A stretch of 64,000 nt of DNA from Anseranas semipalmata (GCA_013399115.1 VXAA01003847.1:103855-167854); one strand, 5' to 3'; shown: positions 37,701 through 51,214, counted from the stretch's first letter. Notes: generated from the sequence alone by a model not told the origin. Numbers and translations are program-made.

Positions 37701-38540
37701 ACGAGAACATTTCAGGCATTTTTTCCATCAGAAAACTTTGATCACTCAGGACTAAAACTTTTCACCGGAAACGATACATCGGTCATTGGGAAGAAATGTG
37801 TGGTCAAAATGAGCAAGAAAAAAGAATTTGTTCCTTCGCATCGCTTGTCTGTCTAAGCAGGGTCTTCAAGCTGTTATTTTCAATAGGATGATGGAGGATT
37901 TGTTTCAGATTCAGAACTCAAGATTCCTGGAGTTCTGTTTTTTTCTGTCAAAATGCAACTTTTTAACTTCCAGTAGATTTTTAAAAATCTGTTCCCAGTG
38001 TTGGAAGCAGAGTGAATATTGTTTTATAATAATCTCTTTTGTTTACCTAGCAGAGATCTCCATCTATATAGAAATGTAATTGGTTTCTTTAATTACATTA
38101 CTTTGACAAGCAATGGTTTAAAACAAAATGAGTTTGCGAAGCTCTCCCTGGACTCCTGCTCTAATTGACAATGATATGAAGATACTACTATTACTGAAAA
38201 CTACCAGCAAGTTGTAAGTCTATAGAATTAAATCAAAATGGCTAGAGGATTGGTTTTGAAAGAACAGCCTGTAAGCAATTAACTTATCTGGAAGAATGAT
38301 GTGGAGAGCTGATGTGGAAAAAATATTGTATCTTAATCATTGCAGAACTGCCCTTTTTAGTTACATTAAAGAATTTAAAATGTTGTCTCAGCAGACATCT
38401 TCAGCAGTAATATTAAACAGTGAAGAAGCAAACAAAAAAAAAAAGAGGATTGAAAAAGTTTTAGCAAAGTGAACCTCTTTAATTACTTGTTGGAATTAAA
38501 GGATAAATTTCATTATCCAGATCATGTAACACATTAAGGG
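34768..38540. other. Intermediate-GC DNA, no gene recognised
   Basis: The 35.1-37.6 kb part is less AT-rich than its surroundings and has several frames of 80-120 codons (for example plus-strand 36,419-36,787), but overlapping frames are open on both strands and none shows a domain. A motif of about 29 bp (TATGGGCTCAGGA...GGCAGTG) occurs at 36,009-36,037 and again at 36,849-36,877 with about five differences. Confidence 0.45.
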
Positions 38541-38780
38541 GAGAAAAGAAAAGAAAAGAAAAGAAAAGAAAAGAAAAGAAAAGAAAAGAAAAGAAAAGAA
38601 AAGAAAAGAAAAGAAAAGAAAAGAAAAGAAAAGAAAAGAAAAGAAAAGAAAAGAAAAGAAAAGAAAAGAAAAGAAAAGGAAAGGAAAGGAAAGGAAAGGA
38701 AAAGAAAGGAAAAAAAAAGAAAAGAAAAGAAAAGAAAAGAAAAGAAAAGAAAAGAAAAGAAAAGAAAAGAAGAAAAAGAA
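38541..38780. repeat. (AAAAG)n microsatellite, about 240 bp
   Basis: Mostly AAAAG units with an internal block of AAAGG variants around 38,680-38,715. Purine-only on the plus strand, i.e. the opposite orientation to the (TTTTC)n tract at 34.6 kb. Confidence 0.98.
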
Positions 38781-39055
38781 TAATCTAATATAGTTGTACC
38801 AGTAGTTACAAAGTGTAAAATCAAGCTAAAGATTTCAAAACATCCTCATGCTTTATAGCTCTCCACAGTCCCTTTCTGTTTTGTTGCATTTTGTAGGAAT
38901 GGTAAGTGAGGCAACAGCACCTGTCACTAGGCCTCTAAACAAATAATGTGTCTTCCCTTTGCATGGACCACTGGAAGGAAATTGCTGCCTGCTGCTCCTA
39001 TTACTTCTCCCTTGACATAAATTATGAGCCACTTACACTGGTGTAAAAGGATAGA

Positions 39056-39075
39056 TTTTTTTTTTTTTTTTTTTT
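39056..39075. repeat. T20 run
   Basis: Homopolymer. Confidence 0.95.
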
Positions 39076-40142
39076 GACTGGAAACTTACCTGCTGAATAC
39101 TCTGGAGCTTTGATTAATGTTTCTGCCCCATTTTGTATCAGAGCTAGGAAATTAAATATTGTCGGTACTCAGTAACTGCATCAGTATAGTGGACAATAAT
39201 GAGCCATGGCAGGAAAGAAGTATGAGACAACTGAAGGCTTCAAATCGCTAATGGCATAAATGAAACCTGTTACAGATCTGGAGGCTGAGTCTGAATGGGA
39301 ACTTCCCCCATCCTCAGTCACAATGATGATGGAACAAACTATGATACACTCAGAAATTTTGAGAACGGAACACTAAATACTGCACTGCATTTGTTGTTGT
39401 GGGGTCTGTCTCCTACCACTGGGAAGTACTTTACTGAGGTATTTTTTACCTCTGTGCTAAATTATTAATGGCTGTTGTATTTGGAAAAAAAGCAGACACA
39501 TGAGGCAGTCAGTGCCCCAGAGGCACTAGTTCGTGATGATCCTGGTGTTTGGGGGACCCCAGGCAGTGCAAGTGTGGCCAGCCTCCAGGAGGAATTTAAG
39601 TTTAAGGAATTTCTTCCAGTAGTGTGCACAGCTACACAGGAACATCAGTTTCCATATAGAAGCTGGATATGGCAGCAGAAGAGATGCAACATAGGGAGGG
39701 GGGAGGTAATCTCCTATTGTTTTGACCAACTGTAGAAACAAAGAGTAAGCTTAGAGTAATACTACAATTACAAGCTCCTCCTTTTGAAGAAGAAGCTCTG
39801 AAACAGCTGGGTTCTTCTGCAGTCATACATGTATTTAAATATCTTCTAATGGATCATTATTTTTGTGAAGTGAACCACTCAATGGCCCTAGAACAAGGAC
39901 AGGTGTGTGACTGGGCCATGCTGGAAGACACATCCTGAAGGCTGCTGGAGAAAACAGGATTATTGCAGTGTAGAAGAGTAGCACAGGAAGAGAGCAAAGG
40001 CTAGGAGAGGATAGACAAACGATGGTATCAGCAGCCCCAAGAGTACAAACCAAAAATCACTAATAGCCAGTTGCTATATATATTAGCGTATATATGTTTC
40101 TGTTGTTATTAATATATATCCAACTGTAGTAATATTACTGGC

Positions 40143-40481
40143 ATGTTATTTAAACTGTTTGAAGTAAATTTTCTTACTTTTCTCCAAGGTACAGCTGTGG
40201 GAGCCAAATTCCTGTATGGAAATTCCCACGTTCTGCATGCTGAGGAAGCGACACTGGGGCAACTCAGGGCTCCGCTGGACTACAAGGATGCAAGCAGCAC
40301 ACTTGCTCATCACCTCCCCAGCCTCCTTCATTTGGGTGCTATAGTGGGCACAGAAACAGAAGAAGCCTTTCTGCTGTTCAGAGTGCTACTGATGCCTCAG
40401 CAAATAATTCCCGTTTCTTCCAGAGAAAAGGGAAGATGCTCAGGACAGAATGAAATGGAATACATTGAAACTTTTCCATAA
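40143..40481 (+). other. Open frame of 112 codons, unrecognised
   Basis: ATG-initiated frame in a patch less AT-rich than its surroundings. It has pieces such as GAKFLYGNSHVLHAEE, LAHHLPSLLHLGAIVG and EEAFLLFRVLLMPQQ. A fair acceptor (TTACTTTTCTCCAAG|G) falls inside it near 40,189, so it could also be read as an exon. No family is recognised, no start context or partner exon is evident, and another frame is open on the minus strand over part of it. Length alone makes it unusual for this window, but chance cannot be excluded. Confidence 0.15.
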
Positions 40482-43400
40482 AGATGTTTCTTATCAAAAT
40501 ATGTCACTTTGCCTGTAAAGGTGGAACTATTTTGCTTATTTCTACACAAAGGAAAAACACAACTTTTTCATGATTTTTTAAATGAAAATCTTGTTTGAAA
40601 GAGAGTTAGGATATACAGAAGAGTGGCTACCACCTTTACCTGTGCAGAATTGTTCAGGTGTTCTCCTCCACATGGCAGGCTTAGGACCCGATTTCCCACA
40701 CTGTGGCTGGAGGAAGATGAGTTATTCCCATTTATAAAACCTAGAGATGTTCTGAAGGAAGTTTCATCAAAATCAGCATTCACAATAATTTGTTTTTATT
40801 CTGTTTGTGAGAAGAAAAGATCTCCAGTTAAAAATTCTGCCTGGGTTTAGTCAGAACTTTATGACTTCCAGCATTACTTTTCATGTTACATATCACAGAG
40901 CCAAGAAGCTTTTTAGGAAACTTTTTTTGACTTTGCCCAGACATTTCAGAGCCTAGATCTGCAGGCCCAAGTACAGTGCATACTTTTCACTTTTTCCAGG
41001 TGACTGGAGATGGATGCCTGGAAGTCCACAGAACAATGTCTGAGGCCAAAGACTTGGGGCTTGCTGTCTAAGGCAAACCTCAAAATACTTCCTTTCTTGC
41101 CTGGAAGGGGATGAGTGGAGGGACTATGAAACAGCACCTGGTAAAGTTGCAAGGAGCCCATCTAATCCAGCTCTCCATGAGGCTGCTGGTTTTGGTTCAG
41201 AGTTGAGCTTCCCTCATGTTCAGGGAGGGATGCACTGTCTGATGCACTGTCCTCCTTTGTACACTTACCATTTCTCTTTTTTTTTTTTTTTTTTACAATA
41301 TATTACTTTTTTAACTAATAATAACACATATACACTCTTCTATATATGCATGCAAGCACATAAATAAAGATTATAGTGACTGTGTACAAAGCAGTAGTTG
41401 GACAATAGATACAAAAAGAAAAAGAAAAAAAAAAAACATTAAGGTCACTAAAAAGTAGTGTAAAGTTATACCACAAGGTTACTTGGCCAGGTTCAGGAAA
41501 GAATATTTATTATTTCATAGGTTTGATGCACAAAATGTATTGTTAGGTTATCTAGTCCAAACCTTTGCATAACAGAAGTTATAAATATTATGTGGCATTT
41601 TCTGGATCTTATTTACAACCTGGCAACATCAGTCTGGAGGTAGACAAAATTGTAATAATGTTTTTAAGGAGATAGATAGACTATGCAATACAGGTCTTAC
41701 CACACCAATTAGGCCACTGTTACAGATATAGTCCTGTATCCTGTCAGAGAAATCTATGAATTGTCTAAAAGACAATTATGCAAAAGCACGTCTATGGGAG
41801 AAAATTTGTGCTTTTCTGCTATGATTGCAGATTTTTTTTTAGGCATCACTGATTGAATTGTCCAAATAGGAAGCTCATCAATATTAAAGAGAAGGCTATA
41901 TTAATTACAAATTAAATTATCTTGTTGATTGGATTAAACGTAATGAAAAATTTAATCAATCAATGAAAATGAGAATGAGGTCGATTAACAGGCTTCAAAC
42001 ATACCTTCCTAGGCGTGTCTGTGTCTTTAGATTATGCATTGAGGCAAACAGGCACATCTGAACTTCCACTCTGGACACGGCCATTATGAATTCCTTGCTT
42101 CCTGCATTTACAAATTCCTTCCAGTTGTAGTTCCTACAGCTCAGCTTTAGCCCAATGTTAAGACCATAATAAATTTTGAAGTGGCACAACAAATTCACTT
42201 AAAGCCAACAGAGACACTTTTTAATAAAGACCAGTGTAAACATTTATCTTACTACAAATAGATTTGAATTCCTTCGTGGATAGCAAACTTACAATTACAC
42301 TTTAAAGTTATGACCAGCTATGGCTCCTTACTCGTAAAAATTTGGAAGATTTTTAGAATGTGCATCATATTGCTTTACCTAGGAAATACTTGCCTCATTA
42401 TTGAATGGATGATGACTAACTTCCTTTAATAGCTAACTTCACTTTCTTTACTCAAAGTTTATCATTATTTCAACTAGCAAAAAATATGTACCACTCTAGG
42501 CCTCTTAAAAGAAAAAACCTTTTTCATTTCATGGAGTTAGCTGACACTAATTTCCTGCAAGACTAACATGTAGCTCCTAAAAATACAAAGTCTGCAATTA
42601 TTTTATGTTTCCAATATATTGCTATATATTAAACAAATATTCAAATTCCATATTAAGGCACTTACAGGGACACTCAGAACACTTAGAATACATTTACATG
42701 TAAACAAAGAAAATAATTGTTAAGACCAAACCCAAATGTCTTAGTGACTTTTGTTTCCTGTTTTCAAATTGTGTTTTTCAATTGCATTATTGAGGCTTCA
42801 GTTATAGATTTGGTTTACAATTTTAGGCTCCATTAAGCTCTTGGGGGTCCAGTCCCCTCTTCTGAAACTTAAAGTATTTCCCCCTCACATGACTTGCCCT
42901 TAGAACTGGGAGTATTCAGCATGCTGACTTTATCCTTGCTCTGGATGGCCATGTTAGGTCTTCTTAAAATGTTATGTTTTAATTTTAATTTGATTTAAGT
43001 TCCCATTAGATTAAATCAGTCCAAACAATATTAAGGAATCTACATTCTGTTTTAGTTTAATGGAGTATACATAGAGTATTTAAATTTAGTTTAAATATGT
43101 CTCAAACTACCAAAGATTCAGACATCTGATCAAGCTGACACAGTTTAACAAGGCTGAGGTAATCTGTCCACTCCGAACCTATAGCAAAAAGAAGCTGTGC
43201 CACTTACCTTAATTTTGTTTAACTGTGACTTAACTAGACTTAACTCATGACATATCATGTCCAAAGAGTGAATAAATGATCAATTATTAAAGTTGAGCTG
43301 ATGCATGTCAAGCTAACTTGTGTGTGTGTACCTTAAATTAATGTAAAATCATCCTTTTTGGTTTGCTTTAATTAGATTGATTTAAAAATTATTCCATTAG

Positions 43401-44129
43401 TTAAGAAAAACATACCTTTTTTGTGCATCCAAAAAAATAAGCAAACTGGTAGAATTTTTGGGTCAGGAGACCATAACTTGCACTGTTATTTTAAAAAAAA
43501 AGAAAGAAGAAGAAGAAGGAGAGAAAGAAAAATAAATGAATAACTGAAGTAAGAAAAGAGAATGTGGTTTATCACATATATTAGAAAATAATGCTTTTCT
43601 TTGAAATACAAGAGTTTCAAATAAAAAACTCCTCTTCCTTTGAAATAAAATAAGTCTTAGAAACAAGATGCTAGCAATTAATTTATGTTTTCATTAAAAA
43701 GCTATTCAATTTTGGCCTGCTGATCTGCTAAATTTATGGTTGTATAATTGGCATAACTCTGCAGACTTTGAGAGAAATACCAATTCACAGCTGATAAAGA
43801 GCTTAGCATTTTCTTTCATCACTTTCATAGCTATTTTTTTTTCTTGCCACTTTCTATCTTATAGTTTCCTTTTTCTTAGTGAAAAAGAATTTTTTTCAGT
43901 GATAAGACGCTTTCTGGTACATTTGATTATTATCAAACAAGGTAAGACTTTGAAAATAGAACCAGTCACATGTGAAAAAGAGGGGCTGTCAATACAGCAA
44001 GGAAGGCCAATATAAAACTTTACAAATTGTAATAAAAATGACCACTGAATTAGAATCTGTGACTACATCAACTTTAATTCCTTAAGACAATGTTCTCTGT
44101 ATTTTCTTCATCATATCTCAGCAGTTATT

Positions 44130-44130
<1 letters not shown>

Positions 44131-44169
<39 letters not shown>
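44131..44169. repeat. A39 run
   Basis: The longest resolved homopolymer in the window. There is an AATAAA about 100 bp upstream, but no recognisable retrotransposed gene body. Not enough to call a processed pseudogene. Confidence 0.95.
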
Positions 44170-44173
<4 letters not shown>

Positions 44174-45817
44174 GCAGCTCCACTGCAAAGTTTCTGCATT
44201 AATCCAGAAAGCAAAATAGTTTATAACACTGCAGCCCCTTAAAAATTATTTATACAGTAGGATTATTAGAAAGACTTCAAGCTACTGCTGTGTAATTAGA
44301 GCATCAAAAACCATGACAGTCAGAATGCAATGTGTCAAGTGAGTTGTCTCTGGGGAAGCACTCTGCACCAGGCTGAGAACTTTCTGGAGTTAGGAGTTCC
44401 TAGTACCTTGAAAGAACAACTGAACAAAAATACTGCTTCATATCAATCATATTCATAAGGTGATTTCAATTCTCTTCCAATGAATGTATGAAACAGCTTT
44501 TTATATATATATAGCTTTATAACATATGCAGGGGAGTTTTCAGATTTAATGTTTGTATCTACCTTACCATGGTTTTTAGACAGAGATAAATAAAATAGAC
44601 TGAGAGAAAGACATATCTTTAGTCAAATTGCTAACAGAAACTTGTTTTGCTAATCTAGCGTCAAAGAGATATTTGGATGGGTAACCCTTTATTCGGATCC
44701 TTGATAGTCAGGAAGATTCGGGTATAGTAGAACCTCATTTTGTGTCCATGTCACCAATTTATTAGTGGAATTATGTTATATGCAGGTATATGATTAAATT
44801 CATTTACTGAAATGAATATATTGATTAAAAAAAAATCAAAGCTTTAAAGCACATTTACTAAAAAATATTGAAGCGACAGCTAGAGGAACAACCGCATGGT
44901 GGTAGGCTCACTTTTTGTTTGAGTTCACATTAACAAGTTTCAGATAATCCATTGTTTCATGTGTGTGTGCATTGACTTTGGCTTTTTGAGGTCATTAAGA
45001 TGGTAAGGGCATCATAGGTGTCTTTGTAAATAATAGTTTGAATGTGACTGCTAAGGAGACTTCACAGGTGATATGGGGATTTCAGTAAAGACATTCTGCA
45101 CAGTTTCAGCAAAACAATTCAAGAGGACTTTATGTCATTATTGGCATTTATGAGTACTTTGAACAAAGCTCTTATAAATTCCAACATGCTGATATTAGTG
45201 GAGTGACTTATTCCTGTTGCTACCAGTCTTAAAAGTTCAGAATATTAATGAGAGAAATTAATGAGAGAGTTAAGCAAAACATGACCTGAATTAGAAAGAT
45301 GCCAGGGTGGTGTAATACAAAGTGTATGCTACCGTTAATTATAGTATGTTGCAAATAACTCTATGAGAAAGGCTACTGGTAAACACAAAGTTACAAATAA
45401 TGAAAAGAAATTCTACATACTAGTATAGTGTCTTGATGTGTTTTTTAACTGTGGAAATCATTCCTTTTGTACTGATGGGAAACCTGGTCAAAAAAGAAAT
45501 GCCAAACAAGTCAGAAATTGAATCACTGGTTTTTTGCCTCTTGAGGCTGTGATGAAAATAGTAGAATAGATTTATAACCGCATAGACACAAACATATATT
45601 CACACTGATTTTATTTACTTACACATAAATACACATAAAGTAACGTTAGTGACAGTCAGACACTTTATGGTGCAATGCTGTGGAGTTACTTATTAATGAG
45701 AAATACCAGATTATTGTTCCTTGTAAGTGTAATCACTCAGAGTTCCTTCATCCTTCTGCCATGCCGTGCTGTGTGATCTGTAGCAACCTGTACAAAATGA
45801 AATTTACTATTTTCTAG

Positions 45818-45928
45818 TTTGCACTCAGCTGTTGGACTCTCCTCATCTCAACAGACATTTCTGCAATCCTGCTGGACCTGTTTCTTCGCATGACACCTAA
45901 CAAGGCTACAGTGGAAGCGTTGCTGTGA
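45818..45928 (+). other. Candidate terminal exon (36 codons plus stop), product unknown
   Basis: An acceptor-like TTTACTATTTTCTAG ends at 45,817. One frame is then open for 36 codons to a TGA at 45,926-45,928. It starts FALSCWTLLISTDI and includes LDLFLRMTPNKATVEALL, a leucine-rich, helix-like composition. There is no start codon, so it would have to be a last coding exon. No donor is needed, no poly-A signal is obvious close by and no family is recognised. Low confidence. Confidence 0.12.
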
Positions 45929-46116
45929 CCAGCTACTATTTTGGGGCCAGAAGGTGCACAAGGTAGATACTTTTTCCCCTTCTATAGCACTGATCTTACA
46001 CACAAGACAAGGAAAAACACAGTTAAAGAGGTGTCAAAGAGCAGCTGAAAGCAGTTAGTGACTCTGGTACTTTCCATGTCAAAAAAAAAAAGCATTCAGA
46101 ATTAGGCAGAGGAGAT

Positions 46117-46158
46117 GATAATAAATAATAATAAATAAGATAATAAATAATAAATAAT
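46117..46158. repeat. (AAT)n/(AAAT)n tract
   Basis: Imperfect AAT and AAAT units. Confidence 0.85.
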
Positions 46159-46574
46159 GCCACAATAATTACCCAGACAGACCAAAGCAGGAAAATAAAT
46201 TAGTTAGCAATTCTGAACAAAATGATACAGTAAAATTGAAACTACAAGCTCACTAATATTATTTAACAGTCTGGAAGAGAAGTCTGCATGTCTTTTAAAC
46301 ATTGATGATTGAACCACACAATTCATGGTGAGAGTCATCATCCTCAGCTGACAAATGGAGGTATGTGCTCTACACTGTGAAATGACAAAGTGGCATTTCC
46401 AGATGGAAATTAGAATTGGGTTTAGCTATGAGTCTGGTCCCACTTAACCTAGGAGAGTCAATAGACTTAAGAAAGTCCATAAAAGACAGAAAAGAAAATT
46501 ATAAGTGCATGAGGAAAAGAATAGCCAGGAGGAAGACAACAGAACAGAAAGAAAAAGCCAAAATAATAAATTAA

Positions 46575-46624
46575 NNNNNNNNNNNNNNNNNNNNNNNNNN
46601 NNNNNNNNNNNNNNNNNNNNNNNN
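46575..46624. other. Assembly gap (50 N)
   Basis: Fifty N in A-rich DNA. The minus-strand frame that reads across it is an artefact. Confidence 0.97.
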
Positions 46625-46877
46625 ATAAAATCAAAGGCATAGAGAAGCCAAGAAAGGTGAAAAAAAAAGTGTGGAAAAGGTAAGAAAAAAGGAAAAGGAA
46701 AGTTGGAATATTGGGTCATCTAGTTGAATTTGTGATGTCATATTGGTAAGGGTATGATTTTTCTCAAAGGGAAAAACTTTTAGCAGCAATAATTAGGCAG
46801 TGGGATTAATTCATATTTTGCCCAGGATTAAGGTAGCCACTTCAAACTGAATGTCAAACAACTTGAGAATGAAATAG

Positions 46878-46898
46878 AAAAAAAAAAAAAAAAAAAAA
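46878..46898. repeat. A21 run
   Basis: Homopolymer. Confidence 0.95.
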
Positions 46899-47182
46899 GA
46901 AGGTTGTTCAAGCTACATTTGACACCATCTTTAACTTATTTACTCTAAAGGCCTCAGAACACTTTATATTAATACTATGGAAAGCACTAAATAAATTTTC
47001 TTCCACAGGAAGAGCTCAGTCTCCCAGGAGTAATTTTGATAAGGATGTGATTGTCACATCATATTAAGGTCACATCAAAAATTGCTTCTTTAATGTTTTG
47101 AAAGATTTCTCTAGTTCCTCTGTAAGCACAAGCTTATTAACAGACATGATTTCAGTGGTAGGCATCTAGACTTTGATCAACC

Positions 47183-47221
47183 TATCATATCATATCATAT
47201 CATATAATATCATATCATATC
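47183..47221. repeat. (ATCAT)n microsatellite
   Basis: About seven ATCAT units with one altered copy. Confidence 0.9.
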
Positions 47222-50200
47222 AGAAAATAAATACATTGAGATTTGCATAGTACTTAATTGCGATTTTTCTGAATGAAGTCTATTGTGGCTCTTTGTTCAA
47301 GTACTAGTGAGTCCAATTATCCTTCTATCATATCAAGCTGCACACCTAGACAATTTTAATGTCCTTTGCTAGGTTATCTTGTTCAATGAAACTTTCATTT
47401 CACAGCAGTTACTGAACTATCCAATTTTAGAAATACATTAATAGCTATCTTTCGTAGACAGCACACTGATTTCCCACTCCGCAGCTGTCAGGTGGACATT
47501 TTTTGCAGATAGAATTCTTTAATTTCCAGCAAGTTATGCTGAGCCCAGCTCAGAGCAAATCTCAGCTGGTTTATGTCTTCATAACAATGAACAAATAAAG
47601 TTGGAAATTTTGAGTGAATTTCTCTTAGAGTAACAGAGGTTCAAGCTCAGCTAAATTGATATGGTAAGAAAAGGTTCTTCATATGACTCTTGAAAGCCAA
47701 TATGCTTAAACTGAATACACTTCTACTGTAACATTTCCTTAATGCAGATATGCCTGACAAAACAAAACAGGTCATGGAAATGCAATCTATACTTTGCATC
47801 TACCTAATAAAGAATGGTGGGGTGTCAAAAAAAAATTAACATCAGAAGCCTTCTAACTACTCACCAAGTAATGAAATTAAAGATAAGTTAGTCAGCATCC
47901 AAGGAGCAAAGATAACAATTAGAAATAAAAACAGCTCCCTTCCCAGGCTGTTCTCAAAAAGAAAAAAAAGAGTATAAATAGCATGATAAGAAACAAAGGA
48001 GGGCTGAAAAGTATCAAGTAGAATACTGGGAAAACAGAGACTTCCAGGACAGAAGCAACAAAGAAAATTAAAAACACTTGTCCTTTGAAAACCATATTCT
48101 ATCCAGTTTGATCTGGTTACCAAATGGATAATGGACAGAAACTGCTTGCAGACTTAACAGTAAAGTGACAAAAAATCCAGAAGGAGATTGTTGCTCTGAG
48201 AAGCAACAGTGAATGTGTCTTCAGGGGATCCCCTCTTGCTTGTATTTCAATTACTCTCTTTCACGCTTGAGGAACTTTCAACCAAGAAGAAAAATGTTCC
48301 AATCACCAACAGCACAAGTTTCTCCGTATTGTTTTTCCACATCAGTCCTACTAGTAAAGGCTGTTCAAACCCAAGTACACTTGCTCAGCTCTTCTGATAG
48401 TAACACTTCCATGGATGGCTTTCTCTTTGCATGACAAAAGAATACAAATGAAAGTAAAGTTGTTGTAGAAGATGGAGACACTTTCATGTGTCATAGCATG
48501 TAGCTAGGCTAAGTTAAAGTGTGGAAGCATGATTACATTTGGGCTGGTGTTTTTCCATTGTATGACTCCCAGCAGGGCTTCCAGTTCTGTGACCACACCA
48601 ATCTGCTTCTATAGAGAATGCATATGATCAACTGTTTTTGAAGATGTTTGTCTGAAGAGAGGGTAGTTTGTTTTTTTGGGGGTGGTTTGGTTTTTGTTGT
48701 TTTATCATTAATGTTATTTATTCATTTATTTAGGGGTTGGTTTCTTACAAAAGACATTCTAAAAGTGATTATAGGAAGCAACATTAAGTACCCATCAGTG
48801 GATCAGACTAAATGCCCCATACACACATGAAGCTAGAGTTTTTCACCAAAGTTCAATCGCTGTCCTTGAGGGCTACAAAAATCTGAAGTTTGCAACAACT
48901 GTCAGGACTGTCAGAGATACAGGGTATGAAAAAGGGCTGTCATCATGGCTTTACAGGCAGAAATAAGCAAAATATGCCACAGAATCTTTCCAGCAAATTT
49001 ATCAGCAGACCAGCACAGATTGTGGAGTACAGATTTTCATTTTGGTCATCTATGTGCATGGAAGAACTGACTGAATAAAAAGGAAAATGTTTGTGATCAC
49101 ATTTTGACAGTTGTATGTTGCTCATCTAAATAAAATCTTTGTTTGAGACAGGTTAATAAAGAAAAAAAGCAATGTACAAAGTGGACAGAGACACTGAAAA
49201 GAGAACAAACATTTTCCTAGGTTGTTTTTCATATGCTCTAAAATAGATGTCTTCTGTTTTTAACAAGACTATGTTTACAGTTCCCAAGATTAGCCTCTAA
49301 GCAACCAATCAAGTAGCCCTCTATCAGCCTGACACAAAAAGATTTGGAAACAGTAATCCTTTGAATAAGAAGATATCAGCATTCGGAAGCATGCAGACAT
49401 ATAATAAAAATTTCCACTTGACTTAGTTCATTGTTTCTAATTCTTTGCTTGAAAATCTCCTTCTACTGCAGAAGTGGCAATAGTATCTAGACTTAGCAGG
49501 CTCCAACAGTGTCTAGTGCTAAACGGTATTGCCCCCACTGAAACAAACCAATTTACTGATTTTGTTGCCGGTTTTTGTATCTGTATTTAGAGGCAGAAGC
49601 AACTGTGTGTATTTCTAACTACATGTTCTTTACAGCTTACATGATCAGCCTGATTGCTGTGCTTTATAACCTTGCAGTTACTATATGGATTTTTCAACAG
49701 AAATTAAGGAAATTGCTGGCACATCACGTGCACCATGTATCAGCATGGGATGCAGTCTTGCCTGTGCACTATACAATCATTCTTTCTACTGTGGGCTATG
49801 AGCAGGGCAGGCATTATTGGAGACATAATTCTCACTAGCTCTAGACTTAAAGATAACTCTTCCAAATACTTTTGTTCCTCTTGCAAATCATATATTCATG
49901 TTTCTTTTCATTGTATTTTCTTTCACTAGTTGAACACAGATAAGGATCCTGTAGAAGCTTCAGAGCAGAATCAAACTGTAGTTCTTCATGAAAATATTAA
50001 AGCTTTTGGAGTTCACCAACCTGCACTTCACATTAATGAGTGTTCATTTACAAATGTAAAAGAAGCCCATTAAATATATACTAAAAATTAATATGATAGT
50101 TAAAAGATCTTACTATCATTACTGCATAAAAATGGATCCATCAGAAGAAAAAAAAAAGTCATTTTCTATTTTAAAATGTCCATTTCTATTTTTACATACC

Positions 50201-51214
50201 ACAATTTATTCATTTAAATCCATTTTCTTTTTATAAATTACACCAAATATCATCAAAGTTTTCAGTTACCAAAACATACTATCTTAGAAGAAAACAGAAA
50301 TTCTATTCAGTTCTCATCTAAAACTGTATCTTCTTGTCCTACTAACAGATATAAATGTTTTATGAAGAAAATAAATTCCTTTCTTGAAGAAAGATAAAAT
50401 TTGAAATACACTTTTCTTTTGCTCTTTTCATAGATCATGCTTTTTTTTTCTAGACTGGTATTTTAAATTTTAGGACATTTCCAGAACTGGCAGCCAAATG
50501 AGTGCTTAAGTCTTATGACTACAGTCACCAAAATTCCAATGAAAGATACTGGAAAGATTTTTTCTTCCAATGTCTTAAATGCTTTATTTTCTAGCCAAGA
50601 GCTGTGGTTGTCTTCGTCTAGATCAGAAGGTACGAACTTGTAGAGGGGCTGCAGCTACCACTGAAGCATGCAAACTCCATCAGTACTCATTCTTAAAATT
50701 TAGGCAACTATCTTGTCTTCCAACACAAACCTGAAATAGAATTGGATTTGGTACATCAGATTGAAAATCCACTTTATAGGAGATCTTATGAAAGGATTTG
50801 TTACCAGGTTCCCCCTTTTCACCAGCTCTAAAAGTCCATACTTCCAGGACTTGCCCAGGGAAAGACTAATTGTTGAGATAAGAGAATCCTCAAATTGTCA
50901 GGGGTGGAAGGCCTGTTGGCCAAATTTGTGATTACATTGATAAAACATATACATTTAATATGCAGAATATATGTCACCAGAATGGTGTTTTTACCTTAGA
51001 TACCGTGGCTATTTCTCCCTTGTAGCTGGTGTGTCTGAGGAACAGCATTCAGCAACAGTTGATAGCTTTTAGGCTGGAAAACTTTAATGCTCAAGGAGAC
51101 AAGGTTTGACAAACAGCTTTAGAGCAGGATGGTACCTACTCTTACTTTTCCCTATCACAGGACACTGACTATTCTTTAATGTTTAGAGATTGTCAGCCAT
51201 TTACTCCAAACAAT

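Larger units (their letters stand above)
38781..44130. other. Mostly AT-rich DNA, no gene recognised
   Basis: No host gene is supported. One plus-strand frame at 40.1-40.5 kb is listed separately. At about 41,515-41,575 a string containing 'ttatctagtccaaacc' resembles a reversed, decayed CR1 3' end but is too short to call. T18 (41,277-41,294) and a purine-rich tract (43,492-43,533) are simple sequence. Confidence 0.5.

Noticed and set aside
38534..38824. 96-codon Phe/Leu/Ser-rich frame
   Set aside because: Translation of the (AAAAG)n tract on the minus strand.
39031..39046. 'ttacactggtgtaa' resembling a word in an old amniote repeat
   Set aside because: A single 14-bp word is not enough to identify a family.
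41515..41575. Possible reversed CR1 3' end ('ttatctagtccaaacc')
   Set aside because: Only one short block matches; cannot be separated from chance.
46444..46719. Minus-strand Phe/Leu-rich frame crossing N bases
   Set aside because: Crosses a 50-N gap; composition follows from A-rich DNA.
47183..47221. Regular short repeats considered as a CRISPR or satellite array
   Set aside because: It is a 5-bp microsatellite with no spacers; no CRISPR array exists in the window.
49575..49838. Plus-strand frame with a hydrophobic segment
   Set aside because: One membrane-like segment in AT-rich DNA is common by chance; the acceptor before it is weak and no partner exon or family was found.
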